A stretch of DNA of 9,410 nucleotides from DUOD01 sp050945235 (GTDB lineage Bacteria > Bacillota > Clostridia > DUOD01), in contig JBMNSO010000070.1 in assembly GCA_050945235.1 (NCBI GenBank), positions 1-9,410 of the forward strand, in the 5' to 3' direction. Below, one piece after another: positions 1-6,520 of the stretch. The notes below the pieces were generated by a model that was not told the DNA's origin, searched no databases, and saw only the letters and a program-made list of their open reading frames with translations. Every line of letters begins with the position of its first letter. Position 1 is the first letter of the stretch. The position numbers and the translations under genes are program-made.

Positions 1-4
1 CCAG

Positions 5-45
5 AAAAAAGAAAAAAAGTATCATCAGAATGGAACTGACGATAC
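5..45 (-). terminator. Rho-independent terminator after the MFS gene
   Basis: On the minus strand the arms GTATCGTCAG (36-45) and CTGATGATAC (19-28) form a 10-bp stem with one G-U wobble around a 7-nt loop. The stem is followed at once by T7-C-T6 (5-18). It begins about 30 nt after the MFS stop codon. Stem, short loop and U-tract are all textbook, so this very probably ends the transcription unit. Confidence 0.9.
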
Positions 46-76
46 GGTAAATGATGCTGAAGGATGTGAAAGTTAA

Positions 77-1258
77 TCAGTTTATTTCCACATCCCTTTT
101 AACTTGAAGGATCGTTCTTCGCCTTACCATAACCTGACATGCGATTATCGCCAGCAAAGGAATTATAAAGAAGCCCATACCCAGCTTGAAGTTTAAAGTT
201 TCACCGATAACACCAGCTATAAAGGGTATAATCATACCTCCTAAGGCACTGCAGGCCATCATGATACCAAAGGCTGTAGCTCTAAACTCACCAAAAAATC
301 TATTGGCCAATACAACAATAAGAGGCCAAATAGCTGACATACTCAGCCCTAGAAGGGCAAAGCCTATCCACGATATTATATAATTATCTGCAGCAATAAC
401 CACACCTAAGGCCAGACAGGAAAATGCGGTCAACCATATGATTGTCTTTATGATATCCCCCTTTCCCAATAATACACCGAATAGTATCCTGCCGAGTATC
501 ATAAAACCCCAGAAGGCTGACAGTATAATACTGGGCATCAGGGTGGAATCTGTCATGGTACCAGTATACCGGCCAATCCAAAAGGCAGCTCCTTGTTCGA
601 CTCCTACATACATCAATATGGAGATTGACAGCATTATGAGAATTGGTTTTTTGAGAAGATGCAATACAATGGTACCCTTGATCTTTTCTACTGTAGCTTT
701 AACATTAACCATGGGCAATCTTAGAAAATAAATCATATAAAACAAAGAAACAACGGCAAATATACCATAAATACTGCGCCAAGTATAGCCTATAGATATA
801 AACAAACTGGTTATTAACGGCCCAGCCAATGCGCCTATGCAAAAGAAAACCTGGGATATATTAATAACTGCCCTTCCCCTTTCTTTGTTCAGGTCTACCA
901 GCACGGTGGTCATGATACCTTCTACTATGCCAAAGCCTCCGCCTATAAAGAATATGGCAAGTATATATAAAAAGATGTGGTTGGACACAATGCTTAACGC
1001 CAAACCACCCAACAGCAGTGCAAAGCCAGTGCATATAATGACCCGCCTGCCGTATTTATCAGCCAGTTCACCTGATATTAAAGGCATAATAAAGATACCG
1101 GCAAAGTGACTGGTTACCAAAAGGCCGGTAAATGCACCCATAAACTCAAAATACCTGCCGATATCGTCCAGGGAACGCTGAAATGCTGCCATATACAGCC
1201 CTAACAGGGTTAGGGATAAGTAAATTAGCAGATTCCTTAGAGATTTCCTTGTTATCAT
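77..1258 (-). CDS. Major facilitator superfamily (MFS) transporter, FHS/sugar-symporter-like
   Basis: Predicted 393-residue inner-membrane carrier with about 12 hydrophobic segments, a normal MFS length. The loop between segments 2 and 3 carries the MFS signature G-E-L-A-D-K-Y-G-R-R (residues 63-72). The second half opens with Y-V-G-V-E-Q-G followed by a conserved W (217-227), a pattern I associate with the fucose/glucose:H+ symporter (FHS) type. The first 30 residues form segment 1 with no separate signal peptide. The start is supported by AGGAAGGAAG four nt upstream. The gene is last in the series, 318 nt behind the deacetylase-like gene, and is followed by a strong terminator. Family knowledge suggests proton-coupled movement of a sugar or related small solute; direction and substrate cannot be read from the sequence. 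Since an ABC importer is already present, it could take up a second substrate or export a product. Confidence 0.85.
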   Translation of the reverse strand: MITRKSLRNLLIYLSLTLLGLYMAAFQRSLDDIGRYFEFMGAFTGLLVTSHFAGIFIMPLISGELADKYGRRVIICTGFALLLGGLALSIVSNHIFLYILAIFFIGGGFGIVEGIMTTVLVDLNKERGRAVINISQVFFCIGALAGPLITSLFISIGYTWRSIYGIFAVVSLFYMIYFLRLPMVNVKATVEKIKGTIVLHLLKKPILIMLSISILMYVGVEQGAAFWIGRYTGTMTDSTLMPSIILSAFWGFMILGRILFGVLLGKGDIIKTIIWLTAFSCLALGVVIAADNYIISWIGFALLGLSMSAIWPLIVVLANRFFGEFRATAFGIMMACSALGGMIIPFIAGVIGETLNFKLGMGFFIIPLLAIIACQVMVRRRTILQVKRDVEIN

Positions 1259-1294
1259 TTTTCTTCCTTCCTAAATTCGGTTCTAATAGGGTAA

Positions 1295-1333
1295 ACTATC
1301 ATGCCCAGGCTTATAATGCCTAGGCATGATAGT
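1295..1333 (-). repeat. Long hairpin upstream of the MFS gene
   Basis: The arms at 1295-1310 and 1318-1333 are complementary over 16 positions with one mismatch, around a 7-nt loop (ATTATAA on the minus strand). It is followed on the minus strand by TTTACCCTATT, which is too poor in T for a standard terminator. It lies about 36 nt before the MFS start. It could be a weak terminator or attenuator, an mRNA-processing element, or a dispersed palindromic repeat. Its loop and closing pairs resemble the hairpin at 4343-4385. Confidence 0.75.
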
Positions 1334-1374
1334 CGTAAAATGCCAAAAACGTTATATACAGTATTTGTTTTAGA

Positions 1375-1402
1375 TATATACCTATATGTGAAGTTTCCAC
1401 AG
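1375..1402. repeat. 28-bp direct repeat, copy 1
   Basis: Plus-strand sequence containing CTATATGTGAAGTTTCCACAG. It matches the copy at 1442-1469 at 24 of 28 positions, with an identical core TGAAGTTTCCA. The copies start 67 bp apart, and similarity ends outside the 28 bp. The function is unknown; candidates are paired protein-binding sites or the remains of a duplicated element. Confidence 0.65.
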
Positions 1403-1441
1403 TACCAATCTGTTCCAATTGTTGTGCATCCCGTTCCTCGG

Positions 1442-1469
1442 TATGTATCTATATATGAAGTTTCCATAG
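1442..1469. repeat. 28-bp direct repeat, copy 2
   Basis: Second copy of the repeat, containing CTATATATGAAGTTTCCATAG on the plus strand. The four differences from copy 1 are all transitions. Because 67 is not a multiple of three, the copies fall in different reading frames, which argues against the repeat being part of a protein. Confidence 0.65.
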
Positions 1470-1576
1470 CCATTTTACCATATGTTAGTGTCCTATGCTA
1501 GTACTTCCCTCCATTGGAAAGTAAATACTCATAATGGTCGTAACTAATAGCATATAGCTTTATATAAAACCCCCGC

Positions 1577-2467
1577 TCATCCGAATATCTGTGTATACTC
1601 AACAGCTTTCTTAAATACGGCTCCCATTTCCAGCAGCCCGTCTATCATTTTAGATAGCTCTTCAAGGGCCCGGTCACCGCAACCCTGGGTAATAAACCCT
1701 TCAGGGATGACCTGTGCTTCACCGAAATTGTATTGTTCTTTCATGGGATGAAACTCCCATGGGTGTATATAAAAGCACAAAAACCGCGGCACGCTGTTAG
1801 CATTGCAAAACTCGATAAATGATTTTATCCTTTGGAGGATGTATTCTGAACCCTTGGTCCTAAACAATGGCCACTGATCCCGGTCACGTTCTATACCCGG
1901 GTCCTGGGATTTCATTGTCATGTCCGCAAAATTCGGGAGTTCCAGAATCCTCAAATTCCCTTCTTTAGTCCAATCATCGCGACTGGGATGATAGGGAAAA
2001 AACCGTTGACGATAAAAATACATAGGATATGAAGCATCTGTAACATACCCCAGCTCTTCCAGGGCATTTACAACAGCGGTTGAACCAAACAACCGCGGTG
2101 ATCTGAATGAAACCGGCCGAACACCGGCAATATCTTCAATCCACTGGGTGGCCAGTCTTATCCTGGGCATAACTTCATGGGGGAGTAAAGGATGTTCATT
2201 GGGAATGGGAAACAACTCATCCCCCACTGTTTCATGATATAGTGAATGACACCCTATTTCATTTCCGCTATTTAGTACCATCTCCGCTACCTTGGGATTT
2301 TTTTTGGCACAGTCCCCTGTAAAATAAAAGGTACCCTTTATACCCTTTTGTTGGAATAATTGTATAAGTTTCGGAGTGCCATGTTTTGTTCCTTCATAAA
2401 AGGGTGTAAAACTGCCAACGTCGGTCTCCATATCCACCCCTATCATAGCGTATATCTGTTTATCCAT
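1577..2467 (-). CDS. Polysaccharide deacetylase-like (NodB-fold) hydrolase
   Basis: Predicted 296-residue cytoplasmic protein without signal peptide or membrane segment. The carbohydrate esterase 4 / NodB landmarks are visible in order: an acidic pair D12 and E14 near the N-terminus (in place of the usual Asp-Asp), the zinc motif H74-S-L-Y-H78, an R122-S-P124 motif, and a late H235-P-W segment. The D-x-E form and the lack of a secretion signal fit the PuuE/HpPgdA-like branch, which acts on small amide-containing compounds or sugars, better than cell-wall deacetylases. The likely chemistry is metal-dependent hydrolysis of an amide such as an N-acetyl group; the substrate is unknown. The gene starts only 17 nt after the M24-family gene and is presumably translated from the same message. 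The ribosome binding site is a modest GGGGG six nt before ATG. Confidence 0.85.
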   Translation of the reverse strand: MDKQIYAMIGVDMETDVGSFTPFYEGTKHGTPKLIQLFQQKGIKGTFYFTGDCAKKNPKVAEMVLNSGNEIGCHSLYHETVGDELFPIPNEHPLLPHEVMPRIRLATQWIEDIAGVRPVSFRSPRLFGSTAVVNALEELGYVTDASYPMYFYRQRFFPYHPSRDDWTKEGNLRILELPNFADMTMKSQDPGIERDRDQWPLFRTKGSEYILQRIKSFIEFCNANSVPRFLCFYIHPWEFHPMKEQYNFGEAQVIPEGFITQGCGDRALEELSKMIDGLLEMGAVFKKAVEYTQIFG

Positions 2468-2484
2468 AATAAACCCCCAAATCT

Positions 2485-3657
2485 TTAAAAACTCAACTCG
2501 TGCAACTTACCAATAGGCCCGCTGAGGACTTCACAGCCCTTTTCTGTAATAGCTATGCCCTTCTCCCATCGGACACCAAAGTCTTTGGTTGATATAAAGG
2601 TATCGATCTGGAAGCACATACCGGTCTCAAAATAATAATCAGAATTGGTCTCCACCCATGGAGCTTCAACTTCGCATAACCCCGTACCATGGAGAGGTCC
2701 ATATACAAAGTTGTCACCATAGCCGTTTTCCACATAGTATTTATGAAAACCTTTAGCCACGTCGGCGGCATACACACCGGCCTTTAGCTGCTGCTCGGTC
2801 CAATTATGGGCCTCAAGTCCAAACATTACCACTTCCCTGCGTTTCCCCTCCAGCTTACCCAAAACAATGGGCATGCCTATGGAAGCTGAATATCCGTCGA
2901 TTTTTGCTGACAAGTTGAGTTGTACAATATCCCCAGCCTTAAACCTGCGATAACTGGAACGGGAAATGGCATGGCGGGTGGACTGTTCGGAAAAGACATA
3001 CATAGGTAAACCTTCATATTCAGCTCCGTTTTCATAAATCACCCGTTGGGCAACGCCCACCATCTGCAATTCGGTGAGACCAGGCCGTATTTCCTCGATA
3101 ACAGCCTGGGTTGCCAGCTCCGCAATACGGTAACCTTCGCGAAGACAGTCAATTTCTGCAGCGGACTTGACTGAACGCAGTTGTACCATAATATGATCGG
3201 CCCGTATGATTTCGGCTTCAGGAAATGCATTCCTGATACCTTCCATAATAATAACAGTTGTATCCAAAAAACTTGCCACACCTATACGCAATTTCTTACC
3301 CGTTATCCCTAAAGCCTTAAATACATCCTGGTATGTATCGGCAGTCAATTCAGGATATTGGGGATCGGCCGATTCCCTATATTCTTTGAGCACAAAGATC
3401 CGTTCCAGTTTAGAGCGGTCCTCGGCGAAATACCGGCTTTCAGGACCCACTAAAAGGCCGGCCTCGCCATTTGCACCGATAACTACTCCACAGCGCTCAA
3501 AGAGCGGCCAAAAACCGGAAAAATACCGGGCATTGGCATAGTCACCATCGGTGGAATTGACAATCATCACATCCAAACCCTTTGCCTTTAATAAGTCAGC
3601 TGCTTTTTGAACCCTCAGCTTATATTCTTCTTTGGGAATACAAACTTGTCCGTGCAT
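2485..3657 (-). CDS. M24-family (creatinase/Xaa-Pro peptidase fold) protein with degenerate metal site
   Basis: Predicted 390-residue cytoplasmic protein with the usual two-part architecture: an N-terminal creatinase-type domain (about 1-150) and a C-terminal pita-bread domain (about 160-385). In metal-dependent M24 peptidases five ligands (D, D, H, E, E) hold two metals. Here the first Asp is N248 (in GDIVQLN), the second, 11 residues on, is S259, the His is kept (H323 in LHGTGL), the first Glu is D352 (in FQID) and the last Glu is kept (E365 in RWEKG). Loss of the first two Asps resembles creatinase, a metal-free amidinohydrolase of the same fold, which also has Asn at the first site. A peptidase function is therefore doubtful and C-N hydrolysis of a small molecule is an alternative. 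The start was chosen by AGAGGAG eight nt upstream; an in-frame ATG seven codons earlier (3678) has no such site. The deacetylase-like gene follows after 17 nt. Confidence 0.85.
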   Translation of the reverse strand: MHGQVCIPKEEYKLRVQKAADLLKAKGLDVMIVNSTDGDYANARYFSGFWPLFERCGVVIGANGEAGLLVGPESRYFAEDRSKLERIFVLKEYRESADPQYPELTADTYQDVFKALGITGKKLRIGVASFLDTTVIIMEGIRNAFPEAEIIRADHIMVQLRSVKSAAEIDCLREGYRIAELATQAVIEEIRPGLTELQMVGVAQRVIYENGAEYEGLPMYVFSEQSTRHAISRSSYRRFKAGDIVQLNLSAKIDGYSASIGMPIVLGKLEGKRREVVMFGLEAHNWTEQQLKAGVYAADVAKGFHKYYVENGYGDNFVYGPLHGTGLCEVEAPWVETNSDYYFETGMCFQIDTFISTKDFGVRWEKGIAITEKGCEVLSGPIGKLHELSF

Positions 3658-3665
3658 AGTTATTA

Positions 3666-3672
3666 CTCCTCT
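3666..3672 (-). promoter_or_regulatory. Ribosome binding site deciding the M24 gene start
   Basis: AGAGGAG on the minus strand lies eight nt before the ATG at 3657. It sits inside the longer frame that would begin at 3678, whose own ATG has only AT-rich sequence upstream, so the shorter protein is preferred. Confidence 0.75.
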
Positions 3673-3758
3673 CTTCATATTGCTTTATAATAATGAATGA
3701 TAAAAATCCCTTTTCTCATTATCAAAATAAGTTGCTATATATCTTAAATAAGCTAATA

Positions 3759-3784
3759 AAAGATTGACTCGTCCTTCAATCTTT
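3759..3784 (-). repeat. 9-bp hairpin between ASRT and M24 genes
   Basis: On the minus strand AAAGATTGA and TCAATCTTT pair perfectly around an 8-nt loop, followed by TATTAGC. The stem is AT-rich and the T-run is short, so it is at best a weak terminator or attenuator within the 168-nt gap between the two genes. Confidence 0.45.
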
Positions 3785-3825
3785 GGGATACCATTCTTTA
3801 TTTACCCAAGGCTTATTATTTTTGC

Positions 3826-4197
3826 TTATCTCTCACCATAACCCATGGTTGTATAATAAGCCAAGTTTGACTGCCTGGAATCGAGCCGACCGTATTGCAC
3901 AATAACCGGTGTATCACTCTCCAACTTCATTGCGTATTGTGTTGATAATGGTAGCACATGGACCCCAAAATCTTCCTCTTTATGGGTCTGGATACACTTG
4001 ACCCGCTCGGCAGCTACATAAACCTGAATATCCCGAACAGGTTCTTTATCCGTAAAATATAGCGTTATTGTTATCCTTGAATCAACTTTATTGGGGTTTA
4101 GGATGATAATGGATTCATGCCCTTTTAGGGGACTGTCCCCCATTGGAGGTCTGTCACCATCGGGGAAAAACCATACCCTTTTGCCATACATCTTCAT
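3826..4197 (-). CDS. Anabaena sensory rhodopsin transducer (ASRT) family protein
   Basis: Predicted 123-residue soluble protein, close to the about 125 residues of the Anabaena transducer. Recognisable family blocks in order: FPDGDRPP (11-18), GHESIIILN (26-34), LYFTDKEPV (46-54), SDTPVIVQ (94-101) and RLDSRQSNLAYYTTMGY (104-120). ASRT itself is a beta-sandwich tetramer that couples to a sensory rhodopsin. Comparative work proposed that most relatives are small-molecule, probably carbohydrate, binding proteins encoded beside sugar genes. No rhodopsin is visible here, and the neighbours (an ABC importer before, two hydrolases after) fit the second role. The start was chosen by AGGTGA seven nt upstream; a frame extending to 4305 adds 36 residues unlike the family and lacks a ribosome binding site. 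Being 193 nt behind the binding protein and beyond a strong hairpin, it may be expressed at a different level. The ligand is unknown. Confidence 0.88.
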   Translation of the reverse strand: MKMYGKRVWFFPDGDRPPMGDSPLKGHESIIILNPNKVDSRITITLYFTDKEPVRDIQVYVAAERVKCIQTHKEEDFGVHVLPLSTQYAMKLESDTPVIVQYGRLDSRQSNLAYYTTMGYGER

Positions 4198-4204
4198 ATT
4201 CCTG

Positions 4205-4210
4205 TCACCT
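4205..4210 (-). promoter_or_regulatory. Ribosome binding site deciding the ASRT-family gene start
   Basis: AGGTGA on the minus strand, seven nt before the ATG at 4197. This start gives a protein whose length and N-terminus match the family. No comparable site precedes the upstream in-frame ATG codons at 4305 and 4260. Confidence 0.75.
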
Positions 4211-4342
4211 ACCTTAAAATCCTTAAGCCATATATTCAAACAGTAACCCTGTTTATCCATGGCATAGTAAAAAATATTTGGAGGAAAACAAAGCTTATAA
4301 ACCATAATATACTTTTACTCATGGAATAAAATGCTTATGGCT

Positions 4343-4385
4343 TAATCCTAGTTACAGGGCTTTAAATGCCCTGTAACTAGGATTA
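4343..4385 (-). repeat. 18-bp perfect hairpin after the binding-protein gene
   Basis: The arms TAATCCTAGTTACAGGGC (4343-4360) and GCCCTGTAACTAGGATTA (4368-4385) are fully complementary around a 7-nt loop. On the minus strand the stem begins about five nt after the binding-protein stop codon and is not followed by a T-run, so it is not a standard terminator for the operon. A short T-run (GGTTTTTAA) follows on the plus strand instead. The likely role is protection or processing of the 3' end of the binding-protein message, a common way to make binding protein in excess, or partial termination before the ASRT gene. Confidence 0.85.
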
Positions 4386-4390
4386 GGTTT

Positions 4391-5365
4391 TTAATCATAC
4401 AGAAGTGGTGCTATATGGTCTTCATCCATATTAGATGCGTCGTACCAATAGCAGCCGGTATCAATAATCGGTTCAACAGATTCACCATTTATTAATTTTA
4501 CTGCAACCTCTACAGCTTTATAACCCATACCAACAGGATCCTGTGTGATAGCCCCGGCAATTTCGCCGTTACGGATAGCCTCTTTCATAACAGCCGATGA
4601 ATCAAAACCTACCAACATAACCCCGCCGATTTTGCCTATTTCCTTCATACCATTGTATGCACCAACGCATGCCCCCTCATTAGATGCATAAATAAGATTG
4701 ATGTTTGGATTGGCAGTTAGCATACTCTTGGCAATATCCGCCGACTTCAAATGGTCCCCCTCACCATACTGCACATCAACAATTTCTATGTCCGGATAAT
4801 TATTCTGTATGGTTTCCATAAAACCCTCAACCCTTGCAACGGCGTCAACGGTGGTCTGTGAATGTCCAACTACTGCAACAACGCCTTTGTTGTTAAGCAA
4901 TCTGGCTGCATTTTCAGCAGCCAGCGCCCCTGCTTCATAGTTGCTGGTAGAACAATGGCTGTCAGCTAAATCCCCTACACCGGCGTCAAAACCAACAACC
5001 TTAATACCCTTTTTCTTAGCCTCGGTAAGATCGGCAGCAACAGACTCATTGTCAATGGCGGCCATACATATAGCAGCTGGGTCTTTGGATAAAGCAGTTT
5101 TTAGCATATCCACTTGTTTATCTACCATTGTTTCTGTTTCTGGTCCTTCAAAGGTAATCACAACATCGAACTCCTCGGCTGCCTGTTCCGCACCAGACTT
5201 TACCGCTTGCCAGAATTGATGGCTGAAACCCAGCGCAATCATGGGAATATACGGTTTGTCTCCTCCCTCAGCCGGTTGTTCAGGTGATGTAGTTTCAGTC
5301 CCCCCACAGGATACAATAAGGAATACCATAAGCACAGTCAAAAGCATAATTATAAGCTTTTTCAT
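4391..5365 (-). CDS. Sugar-type ABC transporter substrate-binding lipoprotein (RbsB-like)
   Basis: Predicted 324-residue exported protein that captures the ligand outside the membrane and delivers it to the permease. The N-terminus is a lipoprotein signal: MKK, a hydrophobic stretch, then lipobox I-V-S-C with the lipidated Cys at residue 20, followed by a Thr/Pro/Glu-rich linker. The rest is a periplasmic-binding-protein type 1 fold (Peripla_BP_4, ribose-type): an early FSHQFWQAVKSGAEQAA helix, a VGFDAGV hinge segment, VAVVGH, and a late VMLVGFDSS followed by AGAITQDP. It begins with GGAGGAG five nt before ATG. It lies 175 nt after the permease, so an internal promoter is possible, although I could not place one. 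A strong hairpin follows its stop codon. Family membership is clear; the ligand is not, as ribose, other pentoses, polyols and unusual small molecules all use this fold. Confidence 0.92.
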   Translation of the reverse strand: MKKLIIMLLTVLMVFLIVSCGGTETTSPEQPAEGGDKPYIPMIALGFSHQFWQAVKSGAEQAAEEFDVVITFEGPETETMVDKQVDMLKTALSKDPAAICMAAIDNESVAADLTEAKKKGIKVVGFDAGVGDLADSHCSTSNYEAGALAAENAARLLNNKGVVAVVGHSQTTVDAVARVEGFMETIQNNYPDIEIVDVQYGEGDHLKSADIAKSMLTANPNINLIYASNEGACVGAYNGMKEIGKIGGVMLVGFDSSAVMKEAIRNGEIAGAITQDPVGMGYKAVEVAVKLINGESVEPIIDTGCYWYDASNMDEDHIAPLLYD

Positions 5366-5540
5366 ATCGTCTCCTCCCTCTAAATTATTATTTTAACCCC
5401 GTTAAACCCCGGAGTTATTGGGTCCAAAGGATTTTACCATGTCCATCATCAGCATTTTCCGATAATAAAGCAATAAAACAATCACCTAAGATTTTGTTTA
5501 TCCCACACTCCACCGACTGATAAAATGTTGTATAGGATAT

Positions 5541-6506
5541 TCAATTCTTTTTTCTTCTCATTAAATCCACATATACGGCTAAGGCAAGAACAAATCCTAT
5601 TACCACCGACTGCCATTCGGTAGATACGCCCATAACCCTCAATCCGTTTGTTAAGGTACTAATAATAAAGGCGCCAATTACCGTACCTATTATGCTGCCT
5701 TCGCCGCCTGACATGGATGTTCCTCCTATAACAGCAGCAGCAATTGCCTCCAATTCATAGCCTGCTCCTAACTGGGGCTGGGCCGAGTTGAGACGGGAAG
5801 ACATGATTAAGCCTGCACCGGCTGCAAAGAAACCACAAAGGGTATAAATAAGTATCTTCCACTTATCAACATTAATACCTGATATATAGGTTGCTTCTTC
5901 ATTTGAACCTATGGCTACCGTAAAACGACCCAACAGTGTCTGGGAAAACAAAATAAAAGCGACTATTATCACCAGTATAAATAGTATAAATGCGTTGTAA
6001 AATCCTTCTATCCCTAAAAACGAACCCAGGGCTATATCTTGATAACCCTTTGCCGTTATGAAATATACTGGTTTAATACCGGATATAACTAATGAAAGGC
6101 CCTTGGTCATCATCATCATCGACATAGTGGCGATGAAAGGAGGTAGTTTCATTTTTGCAACAGCAAAGCCGTTGATGGCCCCGCAACCTATACCTACTAA
6201 AAAACCAAATATGATAGCCAGCCACAGCGGCATACCCCAACGGGTGAAGCCTACGCCGCTTAGTACACTGGTAAATGTCATTACAGTACCTATTGACAAA
6301 TCTATACCGCCTGATACAATAACAAAAGTAACGCCTAGGGCTAAGAAACCATTAACACATGTGGACAGGGCAATGGTCATCACATTTTCATAAGTAGCAA
6401 ATGTAGGCCTCATTACAGCAAAGAAGACAAATAACACAAATAACGGTACCAGGATAATAAACTTTTGCGTTGCTGCTTTGCTTTTAAATACATTTATAGT
6501 ATTCAT
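5541..6506 (-). CDS. Ribose-type ABC transporter permease (RbsC-like)
   Basis: Predicted 321-residue integral membrane protein, the same length class as E. coli RbsC, with about eight to ten hydrophobic segments. It carries the family landmarks SGGIDLSIGTVM in the first third and GGTSMSGGEGSIIGTVIGAF in the last third; the latter lies in the region that contacts the ATPase. A single permease gene implies a homodimer. The start was chosen by GGAGGAG five nt before ATG. An earlier in-frame ATG at 6524 overlaps the ATPase stop as ATGA but has no ribosome binding site. The 14-nt spacing to the ATPase indicates one message and coupled translation. Confidence 0.93.
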   Translation of the reverse strand: MNTINVFKSKAATQKFIILVPLFVLFVFFAVMRPTFATYENVMTIALSTCVNGFLALGVTFVIVSGGIDLSIGTVMTFTSVLSGVGFTRWGMPLWLAIIFGFLVGIGCGAINGFAVAKMKLPPFIATMSMMMMTKGLSLVISGIKPVYFITAKGYQDIALGSFLGIEGFYNAFILFILVIIVAFILFSQTLLGRFTVAIGSNEEATYISGINVDKWKILIYTLCGFFAAGAGLIMSSRLNSAQPQLGAGYELEAIAAAVIGGTSMSGGEGSIIGTVIGAFIISTLTNGLRVMGVSTEWQSVVIGFVLALAVYVDLMRRKKN

Positions 6507-6511
6507 GTTCT

Positions 6512-6518
6512 CTCCTCC
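6512..6518 (-). promoter_or_regulatory. Ribosome binding site deciding the permease start
   Basis: GGAGGAG on the minus strand, five nt before the ATG at 6506 and just after the ATPase stop codon. It lies inside the longer frame from 6524, making that upstream ATG unlikely as the main start. Confidence 0.75.
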
Positions 6519-6520
6519 GT

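Larger units (their letters stand above)
1259..1576. other. 318-nt intergenic region between deacetylase-like and MFS genes
   Basis: No convincing gene. A 72-codon minus-strand reading frame (1255-1473) crosses it, but its composition is unlike a normal protein, no good ribosome binding site precedes it, and it runs through a hairpin and repeats. The gap contains a long hairpin (1295-1333) and two 28-bp direct repeats (1375-1402, 1442-1469). A promoter or regulatory element for the MFS gene is plausible, but I could not fix -35/-10 boxes with good spacing. Confidence 0.6.

Noticed and set aside
438..731. Plus-strand open frames opposite the MFS gene and similar ones opposite other genes
   Set aside because: They lie antisense to well-supported genes, lack ribosome binding sites and recognisable motifs, and look like shadows of the real coding frames.
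1255..1473. 72-codon minus-strand reading frame overlapping the MFS start
   Set aside because: It has unusual composition, no convincing ribosome binding site, and runs across the direct repeats and the hairpin. It is better read as non-coding.
4198..4305. N-terminal extension of the ASRT-family protein, or a separate leader peptide
   Set aside because: The added 36 residues have no family match visible and no ribosome binding site. The start at 4197 gives the expected length.
5395..5416. Short inverted repeat between permease and binding-protein genes
   Set aside because: It is only 7 bp with one mismatch and no T-run, within what chance could produce.
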